From assembly GCA_913061145.1 (NCBI GenBank), contig CAJXUQ010000016.1:1-64000 (forward strand): a stretch of 64,000 nucleotides of DNA, in the 5' to 3' direction. The translations under genes were made by a program, and so were the position numbers. The notes beneath the pieces are model-generated. The model ran no database searches and had not been told where the DNA came from. It saw nothing but the letters and a program-made list of their open reading frames with translations. Position 1 is the stretch's first letter, and each line of letters opens with the position of its first letter. This DNA is from an uncultured Haliea sp. Lineage in GTDB: Bacteria > Pseudomonadota > Gammaproteobacteria > Pseudomonadales > Halieaceae. Shown here piece after piece: positions 1 through 9,036 of the stretch.

Positions 1-1
1 T

Positions 2-52
2 GATTACTTCTTCCTGAAGATCAAAGCCGCCTTCCCCGGAAATGCGCGATGA
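2..52 (+). CDS. 3' end of an unidentified gene (partial)
   Basis: Frame 2 is open from the window edge to a TGA at 50-52 and would encode 16 residues ending in AFPGNAR. A hairpin terminator starts 5 bases after the stop, which is what a real gene end would look like. The piece is too short to assign a family and could be chance. Confidence 0.35.
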   Translation, partial: DYFFLKIKAAFPGNAR

Positions 53-56
53 ACCT

Positions 57-92
57 AAAAAAAAGGGGCTGCAGCGCTGCAACCCCTTTTTT
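57..92. terminator. Bidirectional intrinsic terminator, copy 1
   Basis: A near-perfect palindrome (GGGG-pyrimidine-TGCAGCGCTGCA-purine-CCCC) is flanked by eight A on one side and six T on the other, so it can terminate transcription on either strand. It is almost identical to the hairpin at 1077-1112 that follows the intact tRNA-Asn, at an exact offset of 1020 bases. Confidence 0.8.
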
Positions 93-102
93 ATCTCGAA
101 CT

Positions 103-148
103 GGGCTCCGCCTGCTGGGCTCGAACCGGCGACCCTTTGATTGACAGT
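103..148 (-). pseudogene. tRNA-Asn 3'-half remnant
   Basis: Read on the minus strand, this matches the 3' half of the intact tRNA-Asn at 1123-1198, from the anticodon arm through the T arm to the acceptor end, with a few substitutions (for example an altered CCA end and GTC for GTT at the anticodon). The 5' half is absent. The same terminator follows both copies. It is therefore a truncated duplicate, as expected of an attachment-site repeat left by integration into the tRNA or of a degraded tandem tRNA. Confidence 0.75.
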
Positions 149-169
149 ATCTCCGAGAATCGCGATCAA

Positions 170-391
170 CTAGCGCTTGGCTTTTTCATCACGGCGAGCC
201 CTTTTTGTCAGGGGTCTACCGTCTGCATCAACAGTGCTTTTCGGCTTCTCGCCCTTGGCAGTCTTTGATGCGCGGCTACGAATAATCAGCCCCAGCGTTT
301 CCTCATCGCGCAATTTGATCGCATTCTTCTCCAGAGTATCGAGCTCTTCAAAACTGTATACGTCATTTTTGAGCTTCTCTATTCGATTCAT
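170..391 (-). CDS. Small basic hypothetical protein
   Basis: The frame encodes 73 residues, from an ATG at 389-391 to a TAG at 170-172. The N-terminal half is mixed-charge and probably helical (KLKNDVYSFEELDTLEKNAIKLRDEE). The C-terminal half is rich in Lys and Arg and ends in a KRARRDEKAKR tail, so the protein may bind nucleic acid. There is no signal peptide or membrane segment. It lies on the same strand as the upstream coiled-coil gene, about 105 bases away, inside the tRNA-Asn duplication. I do not recognise a family. The overlapping plus-strand ORF of similar length looks like its shadow. Confidence 0.5.
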   Translation of the reverse strand: MNRIEKLKNDVYSFEELDTLEKNAIKLRDEETLGLIIRSRASKTAKGEKPKSTVDADGRPLTKRARRDEKAKR

Positions 392-497
392 ATTGTGCTC
401 TTATGCGTGAGTGGGCAAAGTTGGGTGCAAATAGCGGTAACAGTCGCCACCTGATCTGACAGTTATCGGCCCGATCAGGCTTAACTCGGCTGACTGA

Positions 498-1046
498 TCA
501 AGCGGCAGCCGATTCTGCCTTGGCCTCGACAGTCTCCCCATCTTCCGGTGCCAGCTCGGCTACTTTGGCTTCCAGCTCCGCCACCTTGCGCTGCAGCTCC
601 GCGTTTTCCTTCTTGGTCTCGCTGAGCGTTTTCTGCAGCAGGTCGGTGGCGCGGGTCTTTTCAGCCAGCTTCTTCTTGCTGGTGTCGAGGTTCTTCTTCA
701 TGCGCACCGGGTCGAATTGCGTGAGGGTCTTGTTCTCCTCGCGCGCCGCCGCCAGGTCCTTCTGCAGGGTCTTGATCCGCTGCTTGAGTTCGGCGATTTC
801 CGCCACCAGCCGTTCACTGCGATTGTGCAGCTCGCGAGCCCGCTGTTCGGCTTTCTGGCTGTCCGTCGCCTTGCCGGTCAGTTCGGTGATGGTCTCCAAC
901 TGCTTATCAACGGCCGCCTGGAGTTCTGACTCTCGGGCGCTGAGGCGGTCGATCTCGACGGTCTTGGCATCGAGCTGTTGCTGATATTCGGCGCGGAGAT
1001 TCGCCTCGAGTTCCATGATTTTTTCAAGTTTGCTGGCTGTGAGCAT
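498..1046 (-). CDS. Coiled-coil hypothetical protein
   Basis: The protein has 182 residues from the ATG at 1044-1046 (MLTASKLEKIMELEA). The ORF track extends the frame upstream to 1157, but that part runs through the terminator at 1077-1112 and into the tRNA-Asn, so the inner start is used. From about residue 10 to residue 165 the sequence is an almost continuous heptad-type coiled coil rich in Glu, Lys, Ala and Leu. It ends in an acidic, Ala-rich tail. No enzymatic motif, signal peptide or membrane helix is visible. A structural or DNA-organising role is possible, but no function can be assigned. It is the first gene after tRNA-Asn and its terminator on this strand. Confidence 0.7.
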   Translation of the reverse strand: MLTASKLEKIMELEANLRAEYQQQLDAKTVEIDRLSARESELQAAVDKQLETITELTGKATDSQKAEQRARELHNRSERLVAEIAELKQRIKTLQKDLAAAREENKTLTQFDPVRMKKNLDTSKKKLAEKTRATDLLQKTLSETKKENAELQRKVAELEAKVAELAPEDGETVEAKAESAAA

Positions 1047-1076
1047 AGGGATTCCGGGGTGTGCTTTAGTGGTCTG

Positions 1077-1112
1077 AAAAAAAAAGGGCTGCATCGCTGC
1101 AACCCCTTTTTT
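1077..1112. terminator. tRNA-Asn terminator, copy 2
   Basis: A GC-rich palindrome is flanked by A and T runs immediately downstream of tRNA-Asn on the minus strand. It ends transcription of the tRNA before the coiled-coil gene. It is nearly identical to the hairpin at 57-92. Confidence 0.85.
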
Positions 1113-1122
1113 GTCTCGTATA

Positions 1123-1198
1123 TGGCTCCGCCTGCTGGGCTCGAACCAGCGACCCATTGATTAACAGTCAATTGCTCTACCAACTGAGCTAAGGCGGA
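1123..1198 (-). tRNA. tRNA-Asn (GTT)
   Basis: The reverse complement begins TCCGCCTTAGCTCAGTTGG, carries the anticodon loop CTGTTAA (anticodon GTT), a GGTTCGAGCCC T arm, and an acceptor stem closing TCCGCCT with GGCGGA, ending in an encoded CCA. It is 76 bases long with all cloverleaf arms visible. A consensus promoter lies just upstream and a terminator just downstream. Confidence 0.95.
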
Positions 1199-1220
1199 AT
1201 GGTGTTAACCGAGGCCGCGT

Positions 1221-1249
1221 ATGATAATGATGCACCCCATACAGGTCAA
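1221..1249 (-). promoter_or_regulatory. Sigma-70 promoter for tRNA-Asn
   Basis: On the minus strand, TTGACC (1249-1244) and TATCAT (1226-1221) are separated by exactly 17 bases and lie about 23 bases upstream of the tRNA 5' end. This is a strong sigma-70 arrangement and fits a stable RNA gene. Confidence 0.7.
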
Positions 1250-1346
1250 CAGCCTGTGGGGTATTTTTCGCAATCTCGCCTGCGGCTGCAAATCGCCTGC
1301 CAGTAGCCCATAATAGCCGGTTAGCGAATTATCGGGCCTTTTCTTC

Positions 1347-3365
1347 ATGTCCAAACCGTTCAAAGTGCATTCCAGTTACGCCCCCGCCGGTGACCAGCCC
1401 CGGGCCATACGGGAACTTGTGGAGGGCGTGAACGCAGGTCTGGCCTCCCAGACACTACTCGGGGTAACCGGGTCCGGGAAAACCTTCACCATGGCCCACG
1501 TGGTAGAGCAGTTGCAGCGTCCGACGATCGTCATGGCCCACAACAAGACATTGGCGGCGCAGCTCTACGGTGAGTTCAAGGAGTACTTCCCGGACAACGC
1601 CGTCGAATACTTTGTATCCTATTACGATTATTACCAGCCCGAAGCCTATGTGCCTTCATCGGACACCTTCATTGAGAAGGATGCCTCTGTGAACGAGCAC
1701 ATCGAGCAGATGCGTCTGTCGGCGACCAAGGCGCTGATGGAGCGTTCGGATTGCCTGGTGGTGGCTACGGTGTCGGCCATTTATGGTCTCGGTGATCCGA
1801 AGTCCTATTTCAAGATGGTGCTGCACCTCTCGCGCGGCGAGATGATTGATCAGCGTCAGGTACTGCGCCATCTTGCCGAGCTGCAGTATACCCGCAACGA
1901 TGTCGACTTCCATCGCGGCACCTATCGCGTGCGCGGCGACGTCATCGACATCTACCCCGCAGACTCCGAGCGCGAAGCGGTGCGCGTGGAGCTGTTTGAT
2001 GATGAGATCGATAATCTCTACTTCTTTGATCCCCTGACAGGTGTGGTCGAGCGCAAGGTGCCGCGGGTGACCATTTTCCCAAAGAGCCACTACGTGACCT
2101 CGCGCGATGTGATGCTGGAAGCCGTTGCGCATATCGAGGCTGAGCTCGAGCAGCGCGTCGCGCAGCTCAAGGAGAATGACAAGCTGGTCGAGGCGCAGCG
2201 CCTGCAGCAGCGCACGCGCTACGATGTCGAGATGATTCGCGAGCTGGGTTACTGCAACGGTGTGGAGAACTATTCGCGCTATCTGTCGGGTCGCGGGCCG
2301 GGTGAGCCGCCGCCTACCCTTTTCGAATATCTGCCGCAGAACGCGCTGGTGATTATCGACGAGTCCCACGCCACCATCCCGCAGATCGGCGGCATGTACC
2401 GCGGTGACCGCTCCCGCAAGGAAACGCTGGTCGAGTACGGCTTTCGCCTGCCCTCTGCGCTGGATAACCGACCATTGCGCTTCGAGGAGTGGGAGCGGCT
2501 GGTGCCGCAGGCCCTGTTTGTTTCCGCGACACCTGGCCCCTATGAGCAGGAGCATGCCGGGCGCACGGTGGAGCAGGTGGTGCGCCCTACAGGTCTCATC
2601 GACCCGGACCTGGAGGTGCGCCCTGCAACAACCCAGGTGGACGACTTGCTGCAGGAGATCCACAGCACCGTGGCAACGGGTGACCGGGTCCTGGTGACCA
2701 CACTGACCAAGCGCATGGCGGAGGACCTGACGGAGTACCTTACGGAACACGGTGTCAGGGTGCGCTACCTGCACTCGGATATCGATACCGTAGAGCGGGT
2801 GGAGATTATTCGCGATCTGCGTCTGGGTGAGTTTGACGTCCTGGTGGGCATCAACCTGCTGCGCGAAGGCCTGGATATGCCCGAAGTTTCGCTGGTGGCG
2901 ATTCTCGATGCCGACAAAGAAGGGTTTCTGCGTTCTGACCGTTCTCTCATTCAGACCATCGGGCGCGCGGCGCGCAATCTCAAGGGCCGGGCTATTCTCT
3001 ATGCCGACAAGGTAACGGGGTCGATGGAGCGGGCGATGGCGGAAACCGCCCGACGCCGGGAGAAGCAGCTGGCCTACAACGCCGAGCACGGTATTACCCC
3101 CGTGGGTGTCAACAAGTCCGTGAAGGACATCATGGAAGGGGCGCGGCGCATGCCAACCCGTGGTCGCGCCAAGGGCAACAAGGTGGCCGAGCAGTCGCTG
3201 GCGTTCAGCGCGGACATTGCCCGACTCAGCCCGGCGGCCCTCGCGCGGAAATTGCAGCAGATGGAAGCGCAAATGCAGGAATATGCGCGCAATCTGGAAT
3301 TTGAGCAGGCCGCAGCGCTGCGCGACCAGCTGGCAGAGGCCCGCCAGCTCGCATTTCTCAGCTGA
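1347..3365 (+). CDS. uvrB: Excinuclease ABC subunit B
   Basis: UvrB is the DNA-damage-loading helicase subunit of nucleotide excision repair; it receives lesions from UvrA and recruits UvrC. The 672 residues are the usual length. A Walker A motif ([10 protein letters not shown]) lies at about 39-48, the beta-hairpin region [12 protein letters not shown] at about 92-103, and the DESH helicase motif in the middle. The SF2 C-terminal motifs include [12 protein letters not shown] and [11 protein letters not shown]-terminal UVR motif ([13 protein letters not shown]) binds UvrC. I looked for a CTG-N10-CAG LexA box between 1199 and 1346 and found none, so classical SOS control is not supported. The gene ends 8 bases inside the convergent kinase gene. 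Confidence 0.98.
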   Translation: MSKPFKVHSSYAPAGDQPRAIRELVEGVNAGLASQTLLGVTGSGKTFTMAHVVEQLQRPTIVMAHNKTLAAQLYGEFKEYFPDNAVEYFVSYYDYYQPEAYVPSSDTFIEKDASVNEHIEQMRLSATKALMERSDCLVVATVSAIYGLGDPKSYFKMVLHLSRGEMIDQRQVLRHLAELQYTRNDVDFHRGTYRVRGDVIDIYPADSEREAVRVELFDDEIDNLYFFDPLTGVVERKVPRVTIFPKSHYVTSRDVMLEAVAHIEAELEQRVAQLKENDKLVEAQRLQQRTRYDVEMIRELGYCNGVENYSRYLSGRGPGEPPPTLFEYLPQNALVIIDESHATIPQIGGMYRGDRSRKETLVEYGFRLPSALDNRPLRFEEWERLVPQALFVSATPGPYEQEHAGRTVEQVVRPTGLIDPDLEVRPATTQVDDLLQEIHSTVATGDRVLVTTLTKRMAEDLTEYLTEHGVRVRYLHSDIDTVERVEIIRDLRLGEFDVLVGINLLREGLDMPEVSLVAILDADKEGFLRSDRSLIQTIGRAARNLKGRAILYADKVTGSMERAMAETARRREKQLAYNAEHGITPVGVNKSVKDIMEGARRMPTRGRAKGNKVAEQSLAFSADIARLSPAALARKLQQMEAQMQEYARNLEFEQAAALRDQLAEARQLAFLS

Positions 3366-5430
3366 TCGGGTCGTCGTCCCGGGGCAACAGCAGGGTAAAC
3401 ACGGCACCGCTGCCATCGTCCCCGGTCGCAGCGTGCGCGCTGCCTTGGTGATATTCGGCGATCAGGCGAACCACATACAGCCCCAGCCCGAGGTGCACCG
3501 AGTCGGCACTGCGTGATTTGCGCAATGAGACCATGGCCTCGAAGAGGCGACCCTGCATGTCGGAGGGCAGGGCAGGGCCGCTATTGCTGACGCTGATTGC
3601 CCAGTCCGGCCCCTGCGGTAGCAGGCGCACTGCGATCTCGCTGCCACGGGGCGCAAACGACGCGGCGTTGTCGACCAGTTTGTCCAGCGCCTGAACCAGC
3701 AGGTCGGCAGCCCCGGTCACCCAGGCGCCCCCCCGGGGTACAGAAAGCGCGACGGTGTGGTTGTTGTACACGTTGCGATAGGCGGCACAGAGTGATTCCA
3801 GCAGTGGCACCAGGTCCAGTCGCGTAACATCGCGCTGGCGCAGGCTTTCTTCCAGCCGCGTTGCCTCGGTCATCGCATCGAGTATTCCGCTGAGACGCGA
3901 CAGGCCCTGGCGTGCGCGTTGTACATAGACGTCGCGCTCGCCAGCCAGTTCGTCGGCGGCCAGATTGTCCAGTGATGACTGGATAACGGCGATGGGGGTG
4001 CGCAGTTCGTGGGACAGTTTGCGGCTCAAGGTGCGCAGGTATTCATTGTACTCGTGCAGCTCTTCCAGCAGGCGCGCGTAGCTGCGCGACAGGTCTCCGA
4101 TTTCATCGCGCGCGCGGCTGCGCGGAAAGCGCGAAAGTTGCACACCTTCGCGGCCGAGGACGCGGCTTGCAGCCCGACTCAGGCGTCGTATGCGCCATGA
4201 CAGCACGCTGGCGAACAGCAGCAGACCCAGCGCCGCCGAGGCGAGCGCCAGGGCGCTGTAGCCAAGCAGGCGGCTGAAAGCCCGATCGGTGAGCGACAGG
4301 TACTGCTCGCTGTTCTGTTCCACCACAACCGCGCCGATCACCTGTCCCGCATTGCGCACCGGGGCGGCGCCCGCCAACAGATGCCGCCCCGCGCTCTCCG
4401 AGCGGTACCAGTGCTGGATGGCTGTTCCCGCCAGTGCCGCGGTGATTTCATTCCCGCGCAAATAGCCATTCCCCTGCGGCGGCGCCCTGTCGTCAGTGAC
4501 TTCTTCCGCCAGTATTCGCCGGTACAGCGCCTGCAGCAGCCAGAAGGTGTCACCGTCGTCATCGGCACGGTCCGTGGTGGGTGCCAGCGCTTCCGCGAGT
4601 AATCGCCCGTGCCGGTCTGTGACGCGGAGCCGCTGGCCCGGCTGTGCGAATCGTGCCAGATCGGCTTGCAGCGCCTGCGGCGGGTAGATCAGCCAAGGGG
4701 GTGCCGTGAGGTCCATGGGGCCAGTATTACCGGCGGTGCGCCAGCCGCTGCTGCGATGTCCGTCGACATCAATGGCATACACGCCGAGCCGCTGTCCGGT
4801 GATCGACAGTGGCAGTGCGAGCTCTATCGCGTAGCCCTCCCGGGTGTCCTGCCAGAAGCCGCGAATCTGCCCGGCGTCCACCCCGGGATGGCGCGGGCTG
4901 GCGTATTGGGCGCGCACGCTGCCCGGGGCGGGGGTGGCGATGACATAGTCCTGGCGCCTGTTATCCAGCCAGGTGCGCAGTATCAGCCGGTCACCGTTGG
5001 GCTCCGGGCTCAGACCAGGGTCGTGATAGGTGACGGATTCGTCAGTCACCTGCAGCATCAGGTAGAGCGTGCCGGCGTGTACCCCCGCACGGTAGTTCAG
5101 GCGGGGTACACGGGTCTCCAGGCTGCTGTAGTGCCCCTGAATGAACGTATCCCAGCCATCTTCATAGCCGTCCAACAGCGGTGGGCTGTCCAGCAGCGGG
5201 GCATACAGCGAACCCTCGGGATCATCCGCAGTGCGCAGACGTTCGCGGTTGGGATACAGCGCATCGGGCCGCTCGGCGAGGCTGGCGGCAACGGCGCTAG
5301 CAGCTGCGGCGACGGCCTGTGCTTGCCCCTGGCGCAGGGCGATCTCCATTTCACGCAGGAACTGGCAACCGGCCCAGGGCAGGGTGAGCAGCAGGAGGCT
5401 GACCAGCACGAGTTGTCGACGCAGGTTCAC
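3358..5430 (-). CDS. pdsS: Dedicated sortase system sensor histidine kinase
   Basis: This 690-residue membrane kinase has an N-terminal membrane segment ([15 protein letters not shown]) and a long periplasmic sensor region to about residue 390. A second membrane segment, a HAMP-like linker, an H-box ([12 protein letters not shown]) and an ATPase domain with an N-box ([10 protein letters not shown]) and GLGLYVV follow. The size, the large sensor domain and the context match the kinase family that co-occurs with class GN sortases in marine proteobacteria (TIGR03785 by memory). It sits 3 bases after the response regulator stop, so the two are co-transcribed. The sensor region contains a stretch resembling carbohydrate-binding family 9-like domains, but I cannot confirm that. 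The signal sensed is unknown. Confidence 0.88.
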   Translation of the reverse strand: MNLRRQLVLVSLLLLTLPWAGCQFLREMEIALRQGQAQAVAAAASAVAASLAERPDALYPNRERLRTADDPEGSLYAPLLDSPPLLDGYEDGWDTFIQGHYSSLETRVPRLNYRAGVHAGTLYLMLQVTDESVTYHDPGLSPEPNGDRLILRTWLDNRRQDYVIATPAPGSVRAQYASPRHPGVDAGQIRGFWQDTREGYAIELALPLSITGQRLGVYAIDVDGHRSSGWRTAGNTGPMDLTAPPWLIYPPQALQADLARFAQPGQRLRVTDRHGRLLAEALAPTTDRADDDGDTFWLLQALYRRILAEEVTDDRAPPQGNGYLRGNEITAALAGTAIQHWYRSESAGRHLLAGAAPVRNAGQVIGAVVVEQNSEQYLSLTDRAFSRLLGYSALALASAALGLLLFASVLSWRIRRLSRAASRVLGREGVQLSRFPRSRARDEIGDLSRSYARLLEELHEYNEYLRTLSRKLSHELRTPIAVIQSSLDNLAADELAGERDVYVQRARQGLSRLSGILDAMTEATRLEESLRQRDVTRLDLVPLLESLCAAYRNVYNNHTVALSVPRGGAWVTGAADLLVQALDKLVDNAASFAPRGSEIAVRLLPQGPDWAISVSNSGPALPSDMQGRLFEAMVSLRKSRSADSVHLGLGLYVVRLIAEYHQGSAHAATGDDGSGAVFTLLLPRDDDPIS

Positions 5431-5433
5431 GCG

Positions 5434-6126
5434 CTAGCTGCCCTGCCAGCGGTAGCCCATGCCATAGGCGGTTTCGATGCAGTCGAAGGCGGGGTCGAGG
5501 GCAGCAAACTTGCGGCGGATGCGTTTGATGTGCGATGTGATCGTGTTGTCGTCCAGCACGACATTGGCGCTGTCCATCAGCTGCTGGCGGTTCTTCACAT
5601 GCCCGGGGTGCCGCGCCAGCGTATGCACCATCCAGAATTCCGTGACGGTCAGGGGCACCGGTGTTCCGCTCCAGTGTGCGGTCATCCGCTCCAGGTTAAG
5701 GCTCAGCGCGCCCTGCTCGACGACGTGCTCCCGTAACTCCGGTGTCCGCAGTGCCTGCACTCGCCGAAACAAGGCAACAATGCGCGCCAGCAGGTGCGCC
5801 TGACTGATGTTCTTGGTCAGGTAGTCGTCGGCGCCCAGGCGCAGGCCGGAGATGACATCCAGTTCGCTGTCGCGCGCTGTCAGAAAGACGATGGGTACCA
5901 CCGCGCACAGGCTGCGCAGTTCACGACACAGTTCAAAACCGCCTTCGATGTCATCACCCAGCCCGACGTCGATGATGGCCAGATCGGGCAGCTGGCGACG
6001 AAACGCATCGCTGGCACTGCGCCGGTCGCAGAACAGCGATACCCGGAAGCCCTGGCGCTGCAAGGCATCGCGGTAATTCGCGGCCAGTGCGGCCTCGTCT
6101 TCGACAATGGCGATGTGGTGTCGCAT
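5434..6126 (-). CDS. pdsR: Dedicated sortase system response regulator
   Basis: This 230-residue OmpR-type regulator has a receiver domain with acidic residues in AIVEDE, the phosphoacceptor Asp in AIIDVGLG, Thr in FLTARD and Lys in LTKNIS. A winged-helix DNA-binding domain lies at about 135-228 (VTEFWMVHTLARHPGHV, TSHIKRIRRKF). It is the first gene of the minus-strand pair with the kinase and is transcribed away from the sortase target. The 167-base gap between them is the natural place for it to bind; a tandem CACAATT repeat lies there. The family is the regulator paired with class GN sortase loci (TIGR03787 by memory). Confidence 0.9.
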   Translation of the reverse strand: MRHHIAIVEDEAALAANYRDALQRQGFRVSLFCDRRSASDAFRRQLPDLAIIDVGLGDDIEGGFELCRELRSLCAVVPIVFLTARDSELDVISGLRLGADDYLTKNISQAHLLARIVALFRRVQALRTPELREHVVEQGALSLNLERMTAHWSGTPVPLTVTEFWMVHTLARHPGHVKNRQQLMDSANVVLDDNTITSHIKRIRRKFAALDPAFDCIETAYGMGYRWQGS

Positions 6127-6190
6127 GCAGTGCTACCCGGCGGGAGAGGCTGCCATGGTTCCAGAATCAGGCCGCGCGCTCAAGCGCTGC

Positions 6191-6207
6191 CACAATTGGT
6201 CACAATT
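6191..6207. promoter_or_regulatory. Tandem CACAATT repeat, candidate PdsR operator
   Basis: CACAATT occurs twice with a start-to-start spacing of exactly 10 bases (6191 and 6201), in the divergent gap between the response regulator and the sortase target. OmpR/PhoB-type regulators bind head-to-tail half-sites about 10-11 bases apart, so this is a plausible operator. The assignment is inference. Confidence 0.4.
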
Positions 6208-6293
6208 CAGCATCAGCCTGCCACAGCGATGCCATCAGATCGACAGCTCCGGGCGTTTCAATAGCGCGGTCTATCACAGAGGGAGAGGTTACG

Positions 6294-8435
6294 ATGGCGA
6301 TGCATCTGTTGAATCGTGGCGGCACAGCGGGTGTCCTGCTGCGAGTCTGTTTCCGGATTCTGCCGCAATGGCTGGCGGCTGTGCTTTGCCTGCTGGTATT
6401 GAGCGCAGGCACGGTACGAGCGGACATCGACGAGACCCCCGGTTCTGGCCAGCTCCTGCTCCAGCGCCCGGGTTTGCCCCCCGTGCCGGCACTGCTCCAG
6501 CACAGCCGCTTCGACGTGCAGGTGGCGGGCATGGTCGCGGTGGTGCGGCTGCAGCAGACCTTCGAGAATACCAGCGCGGATTGGGTGGAGGGTGTCTATG
6601 TTTTTCCGCTGCCGGGTAATGCGGCGGTGCGCGCCATGGAAATGCGTGCGGGTGACCGCCGCATCGTCGGCCGGGTGCGTGAGCGGCAGGAGGCGCAGAC
6701 CCTGTATCGGCAGGCGGCCAGCAGCGGGCGCAAGGCCAGCCTGGTCTCGCAGCAGCGGCCGAACCTGTTCCAGAATAGGATAGCGAATGTGGCTCCCGGC
6801 GAGACGGTTACGGTGGTTCTGGAGTTCGTGCAGCCGGTAGAGTTTGCCGACAGCGTATTCAGCCTGCGCCTCCCCATGACATTGACCCCGCGCTACATCC
6901 CCGGTGTGTCTCTGCCGCGGGATGGTGGGGAGCCGGCGGCGCCGGACTATCTGGCCTGGCACCCGGCCACGGACCAGGTGCCTGATGCGCCCCTGATCAC
7001 GGCCTGGCAGCACACCGTGGAGGGCTCCGATGCCCTGCCGCTGAACCCGGTGTCGATTGCTGTCGAGCTCAATGCGGGTTTGCCCCTCGCCCGCGTGGAT
7101 ACGCCCAGCCACGCCATGCGCCTGTCCCGCGCAGGGAACCGCTATGAGCTGCAGCTGGCGCGTGGCCCCAGTGAGATGGACCGGGATTTTGTGCTGCGCT
7201 GGACGCCCGCCACCGGCAGCGAACCCCGGGCTGCCTTGTTCACGGAAGCCATAGACGGGGATCACTATGGAATGTTGCTGGTGGTGCCGCCCGGGTTACA
7301 GCAGGCAACCGGCGCGCCCCCACGTGAGCTCGTGTTTGTGGTGGATACCTCTGGCTCGATGGGCGGTGTGCCTCTGCAGCAGGCGCGTCAGAGCCTCGCC
7401 GCTGCGCTGGATGGGCTCCGCCCCAGCGATCATTTCAATATCATCGCCTTTGATCATGGGTACCGATCCCTGTTTCAGGAGGCACGCGCGGCGTCTGCAG
7501 ACGCGCTGCAGCGAGCCCGCCGGTTTGTCGGCAGGTTGGAAGCCGGGGGCGGTACCGAGATGCTGCCGCCCTTACGGCATGCCCTTGGTCAGGGGCGCGA
7601 CAGCAACGGTGAACGGCTGCGCCAGATTGTGTTTCTCACCGATGGGGCCGTAGGCAATGAGCAGGCCATTATCGACATGATCGCATCGCAGCTGGGCGCC
7701 TCCCGCCTGTTTACGGTGGGTATCGGGTCGGCGCCGAACAGCTGGTTCCTGCGCAAGGCCGCGGAGCTGGGTCGTGGCCGTCACCTGCATGTAGGCGAGT
7801 TGAGTGAGATCAGTGCGCAGATGGACGCGCTGGTGGGGTATCTGGCGGCACCCCTGTTGACCGATGTGCAGGTGCACTGGCCGCAGGCGGTTGCAGACGC
7901 AGGGGGTCCCGTGCCGGACCTGTACGCAGGGGCACCGCTGGTGCGCAGTGTGCGCTTCAATACGCCGCCGCAGGGGGGCGTGATTCGGGTGACGGGTACC
8001 CTGGCCGGTCAGCCCTGGGAGCAGGCGCTGATGCTGGACGGGCAGGCACAGTCAGCAGCCCCCGGGGTCGGCAGCCTGTGGGCGCGTGCACGTATACAGA
8101 CGCTGCTGGATGAGCGCTTCACCGGTACCCGGGAGGAGGTGATCAGGGCCAATGTCCTCGCGGTCGCGTTGCAGCATCAGTTGCTGAGCCCCTACACCAG
8201 CTTTATCGCCGTAGAGGAGCATGCCCAACGTCCCGCCGATGTACCGCTGAAACCCGACGCGGTGCGCAATACGCGTCCCCGTGGTCAGGAGCCGCAGGGC
8301 TTTGCCTATCCGCAAACCGCAACCACTGCCGCGGCGAAACTGTTTATCGCCTGCCTGCTGCTGTTCTTTGCCCTGCTGGTCTGGGTGATGCGCGGACCGG
8401 AGCTGGACCATGTGCCCGATGACGCTGCCCAATAA
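6294..8435 (+). CDS. Sortase target protein, VIT and vWA domains
   Basis: This is the surface substrate of the adjacent sortase. The start is ATG 6294, behind the ribosome-binding site GGGAGAGG (6281-6288). The ORF track start at 6087 lies inside the regulator gene. The 713 residues include a signal peptide (about 1-43, ending VRA), a VIT domain (about 45-180) and a vWA domain near 340-510 with the metal-ion motif DTSGS. At 672-677 there is YPQTAT, which resembles an LPxTG/A sorting motif. It is followed by a hydrophobic helix (LFIACLLLFFALLVWVM) and an acidic tail. This is the architecture of the marine proteobacterial sortase target family (TIGR03788 by memory). The stop overlaps the sortase start by 26 bases, so expression is coupled. 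Confidence 0.92.
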   Translation: MAMHLLNRGGTAGVLLRVCFRILPQWLAAVLCLLVLSAGTVRADIDETPGSGQLLLQRPGLPPVPALLQHSRFDVQVAGMVAVVRLQQTFENTSADWVEGVYVFPLPGNAAVRAMEMRAGDRRIVGRVRERQEAQTLYRQAASSGRKASLVSQQRPNLFQNRIANVAPGETVTVVLEFVQPVEFADSVFSLRLPMTLTPRYIPGVSLPRDGGEPAAPDYLAWHPATDQVPDAPLITAWQHTVEGSDALPLNPVSIAVELNAGLPLARVDTPSHAMRLSRAGNRYELQLARGPSEMDRDFVLRWTPATGSEPRAALFTEAIDGDHYGMLLVVPPGLQQATGAPPRELVFVVDTSGSMGGVPLQQARQSLAAALDGLRPSDHFNIIAFDHGYRSLFQEARAASADALQRARRFVGRLEAGGGTEMLPPLRHALGQGRDSNGERLRQIVFLTDGAVGNEQAIIDMIASQLGASRLFTVGIGSAPNSWFLRKAAELGRGRHLHVGELSEISAQMDALVGYLAAPLLTDVQVHWPQAVADAGGPVPDLYAGAPLVRSVRFNTPPQGGVIRVTGTLAGQPWEQALMLDGQAQSAAPGVGSLWARARIQTLLDERFTGTREEVIRANVLAVALQHQLLSPYTSFIAVEEHAQRPADVPLKPDAVRNTRPRGQEPQGFAYPQTATTAAAKLFIACLLLFFALLVWVMRGPELDHVPDDAAQ

Positions 8436-9036
8436 GCAGTGGCGCCGAGTGCTGCTGATGCTGGTGCTGCTGCTGGCGGCCTGGCAACTCGCCGGCGCCG
8501 GGTGGATACACGCCAAGGCCATGCTTGCCCAGCACCTGCTGGCACGCGCCTGGGAGCATACCCGGGAGGAGGGCGTGCCGCACAAGCCCTGGCCCTGGGC
8601 AGACACCTGGCCGGCGGCACGCCTGCAGGCACCTGCATTGGGCGCTGACTACCATGTGCTCGCCGGCACTTCCGGTCAGGCGCTGGCCTTCGGTCCGGGG
8701 TTGCATGAAGCTTTCGACGGGTCAGCGGAGCGCTGGACTGTTATCGCCGGACATCGCGACACGCACTTCCGCTTCCTGCAGGCGCTGCAGCCCGGCATGA
8801 CCCTGCGACTGGAGGACATCGCAGGGCGGGTTCGACACTTTCGGGTGGTTGCCATCCGTGTGGTGGACAGCCGTGTGGAGACGTTGCAGCCGCCTGCATC
8901 AGGCGCCGACGGCCTGCTGCTGGTGACCTGCTATCCCTTTGACAGCTGGCAGACCAACGGGCCGCTACGCTATGTCGTTGAGGCGCAGCCTAGTCCAGCA
9001 GCTCGCCGACCTGTTCGGGACTCAGGGGATGGCTGA
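8410..9036 (+). CDS. Class GN sortase
   Basis: This cysteine transpeptidase should cleave the target just upstream at its C-terminal motif. It has 208 residues with an N-terminal membrane anchor (VLLMLVLLLAAWQLAG). The catalytic His is in VIAGHRDTHF, the Cys in LVTCYPFD and the Arg in PLRYVVEA. ATG 8410 is preferred because a GGAG sequence stands 7 bases before it; ATG 8419 is an alternative. Sortases in Gram-negative bacteria of this type come with a single dedicated target, as here. The last 47 bases overlap the convergent GGDEF-EAL gene. The OmpA-like partner found in some of these loci is not present nearby. Confidence 0.92.
   Translation: MCPMTLPNKQWRRVLLMLVLLLAAWQLAGAGWIHAKAMLAQHLLARAWEHTREEGVPHKPWPWADTWPAARLQAPALGADYHVLAGTSGQALAFGPGLHEAFDGSAERWTVIAGHRDTHFRFLQALQPGMTLRLEDIAGRVRHFRVVAIRVVDSRVETLQPPASGADGLLLVTCYPFDSWQTNGPLRYVVEAQPSPAARRPVRDSGDG

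Larger units (their letters stand above)
103..1168. mobile_element. Possible 1-kb insertion at tRNA-Asn
   Basis: Two genes of unknown function lie between an intact tRNA-Asn plus terminator and a second copy of the tRNA 3' half plus terminator. This is the arrangement left when an element integrates in the 3' half of a tRNA and restores it. No integrase is present inside, so it would be a deletion remnant or an element moved in trans. A tandem tRNA duplication with one decayed copy explains the repeat equally well. Confidence 0.4.

Noticed and set aside
1234-1267. Hairpin CCCCATACAGG/CCTGTGGGG followed by TATTTTT
   Set aside because: No plus-strand gene ends here, the stem needs a two-base bulge, and it overlaps the tRNA-Asn -35 element.
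1199-1346. LexA box before uvrB
   Set aside because: No CTG-N10-CAG is present in this stretch on inspection of every CTG.
1656-3416. 586-codon minus-strand ORF opposite uvrB
   Set aside because: It mirrors a well-recognised gene, has no domain, and reads as His/Leu/Gln-rich antisense typical of high-GC coding DNA.
4609-5736. 375-codon plus-strand ORF opposite the kinase and regulator
   Set aside because: It spans the boundary of two confidently assigned minus-strand genes and shows no domain.
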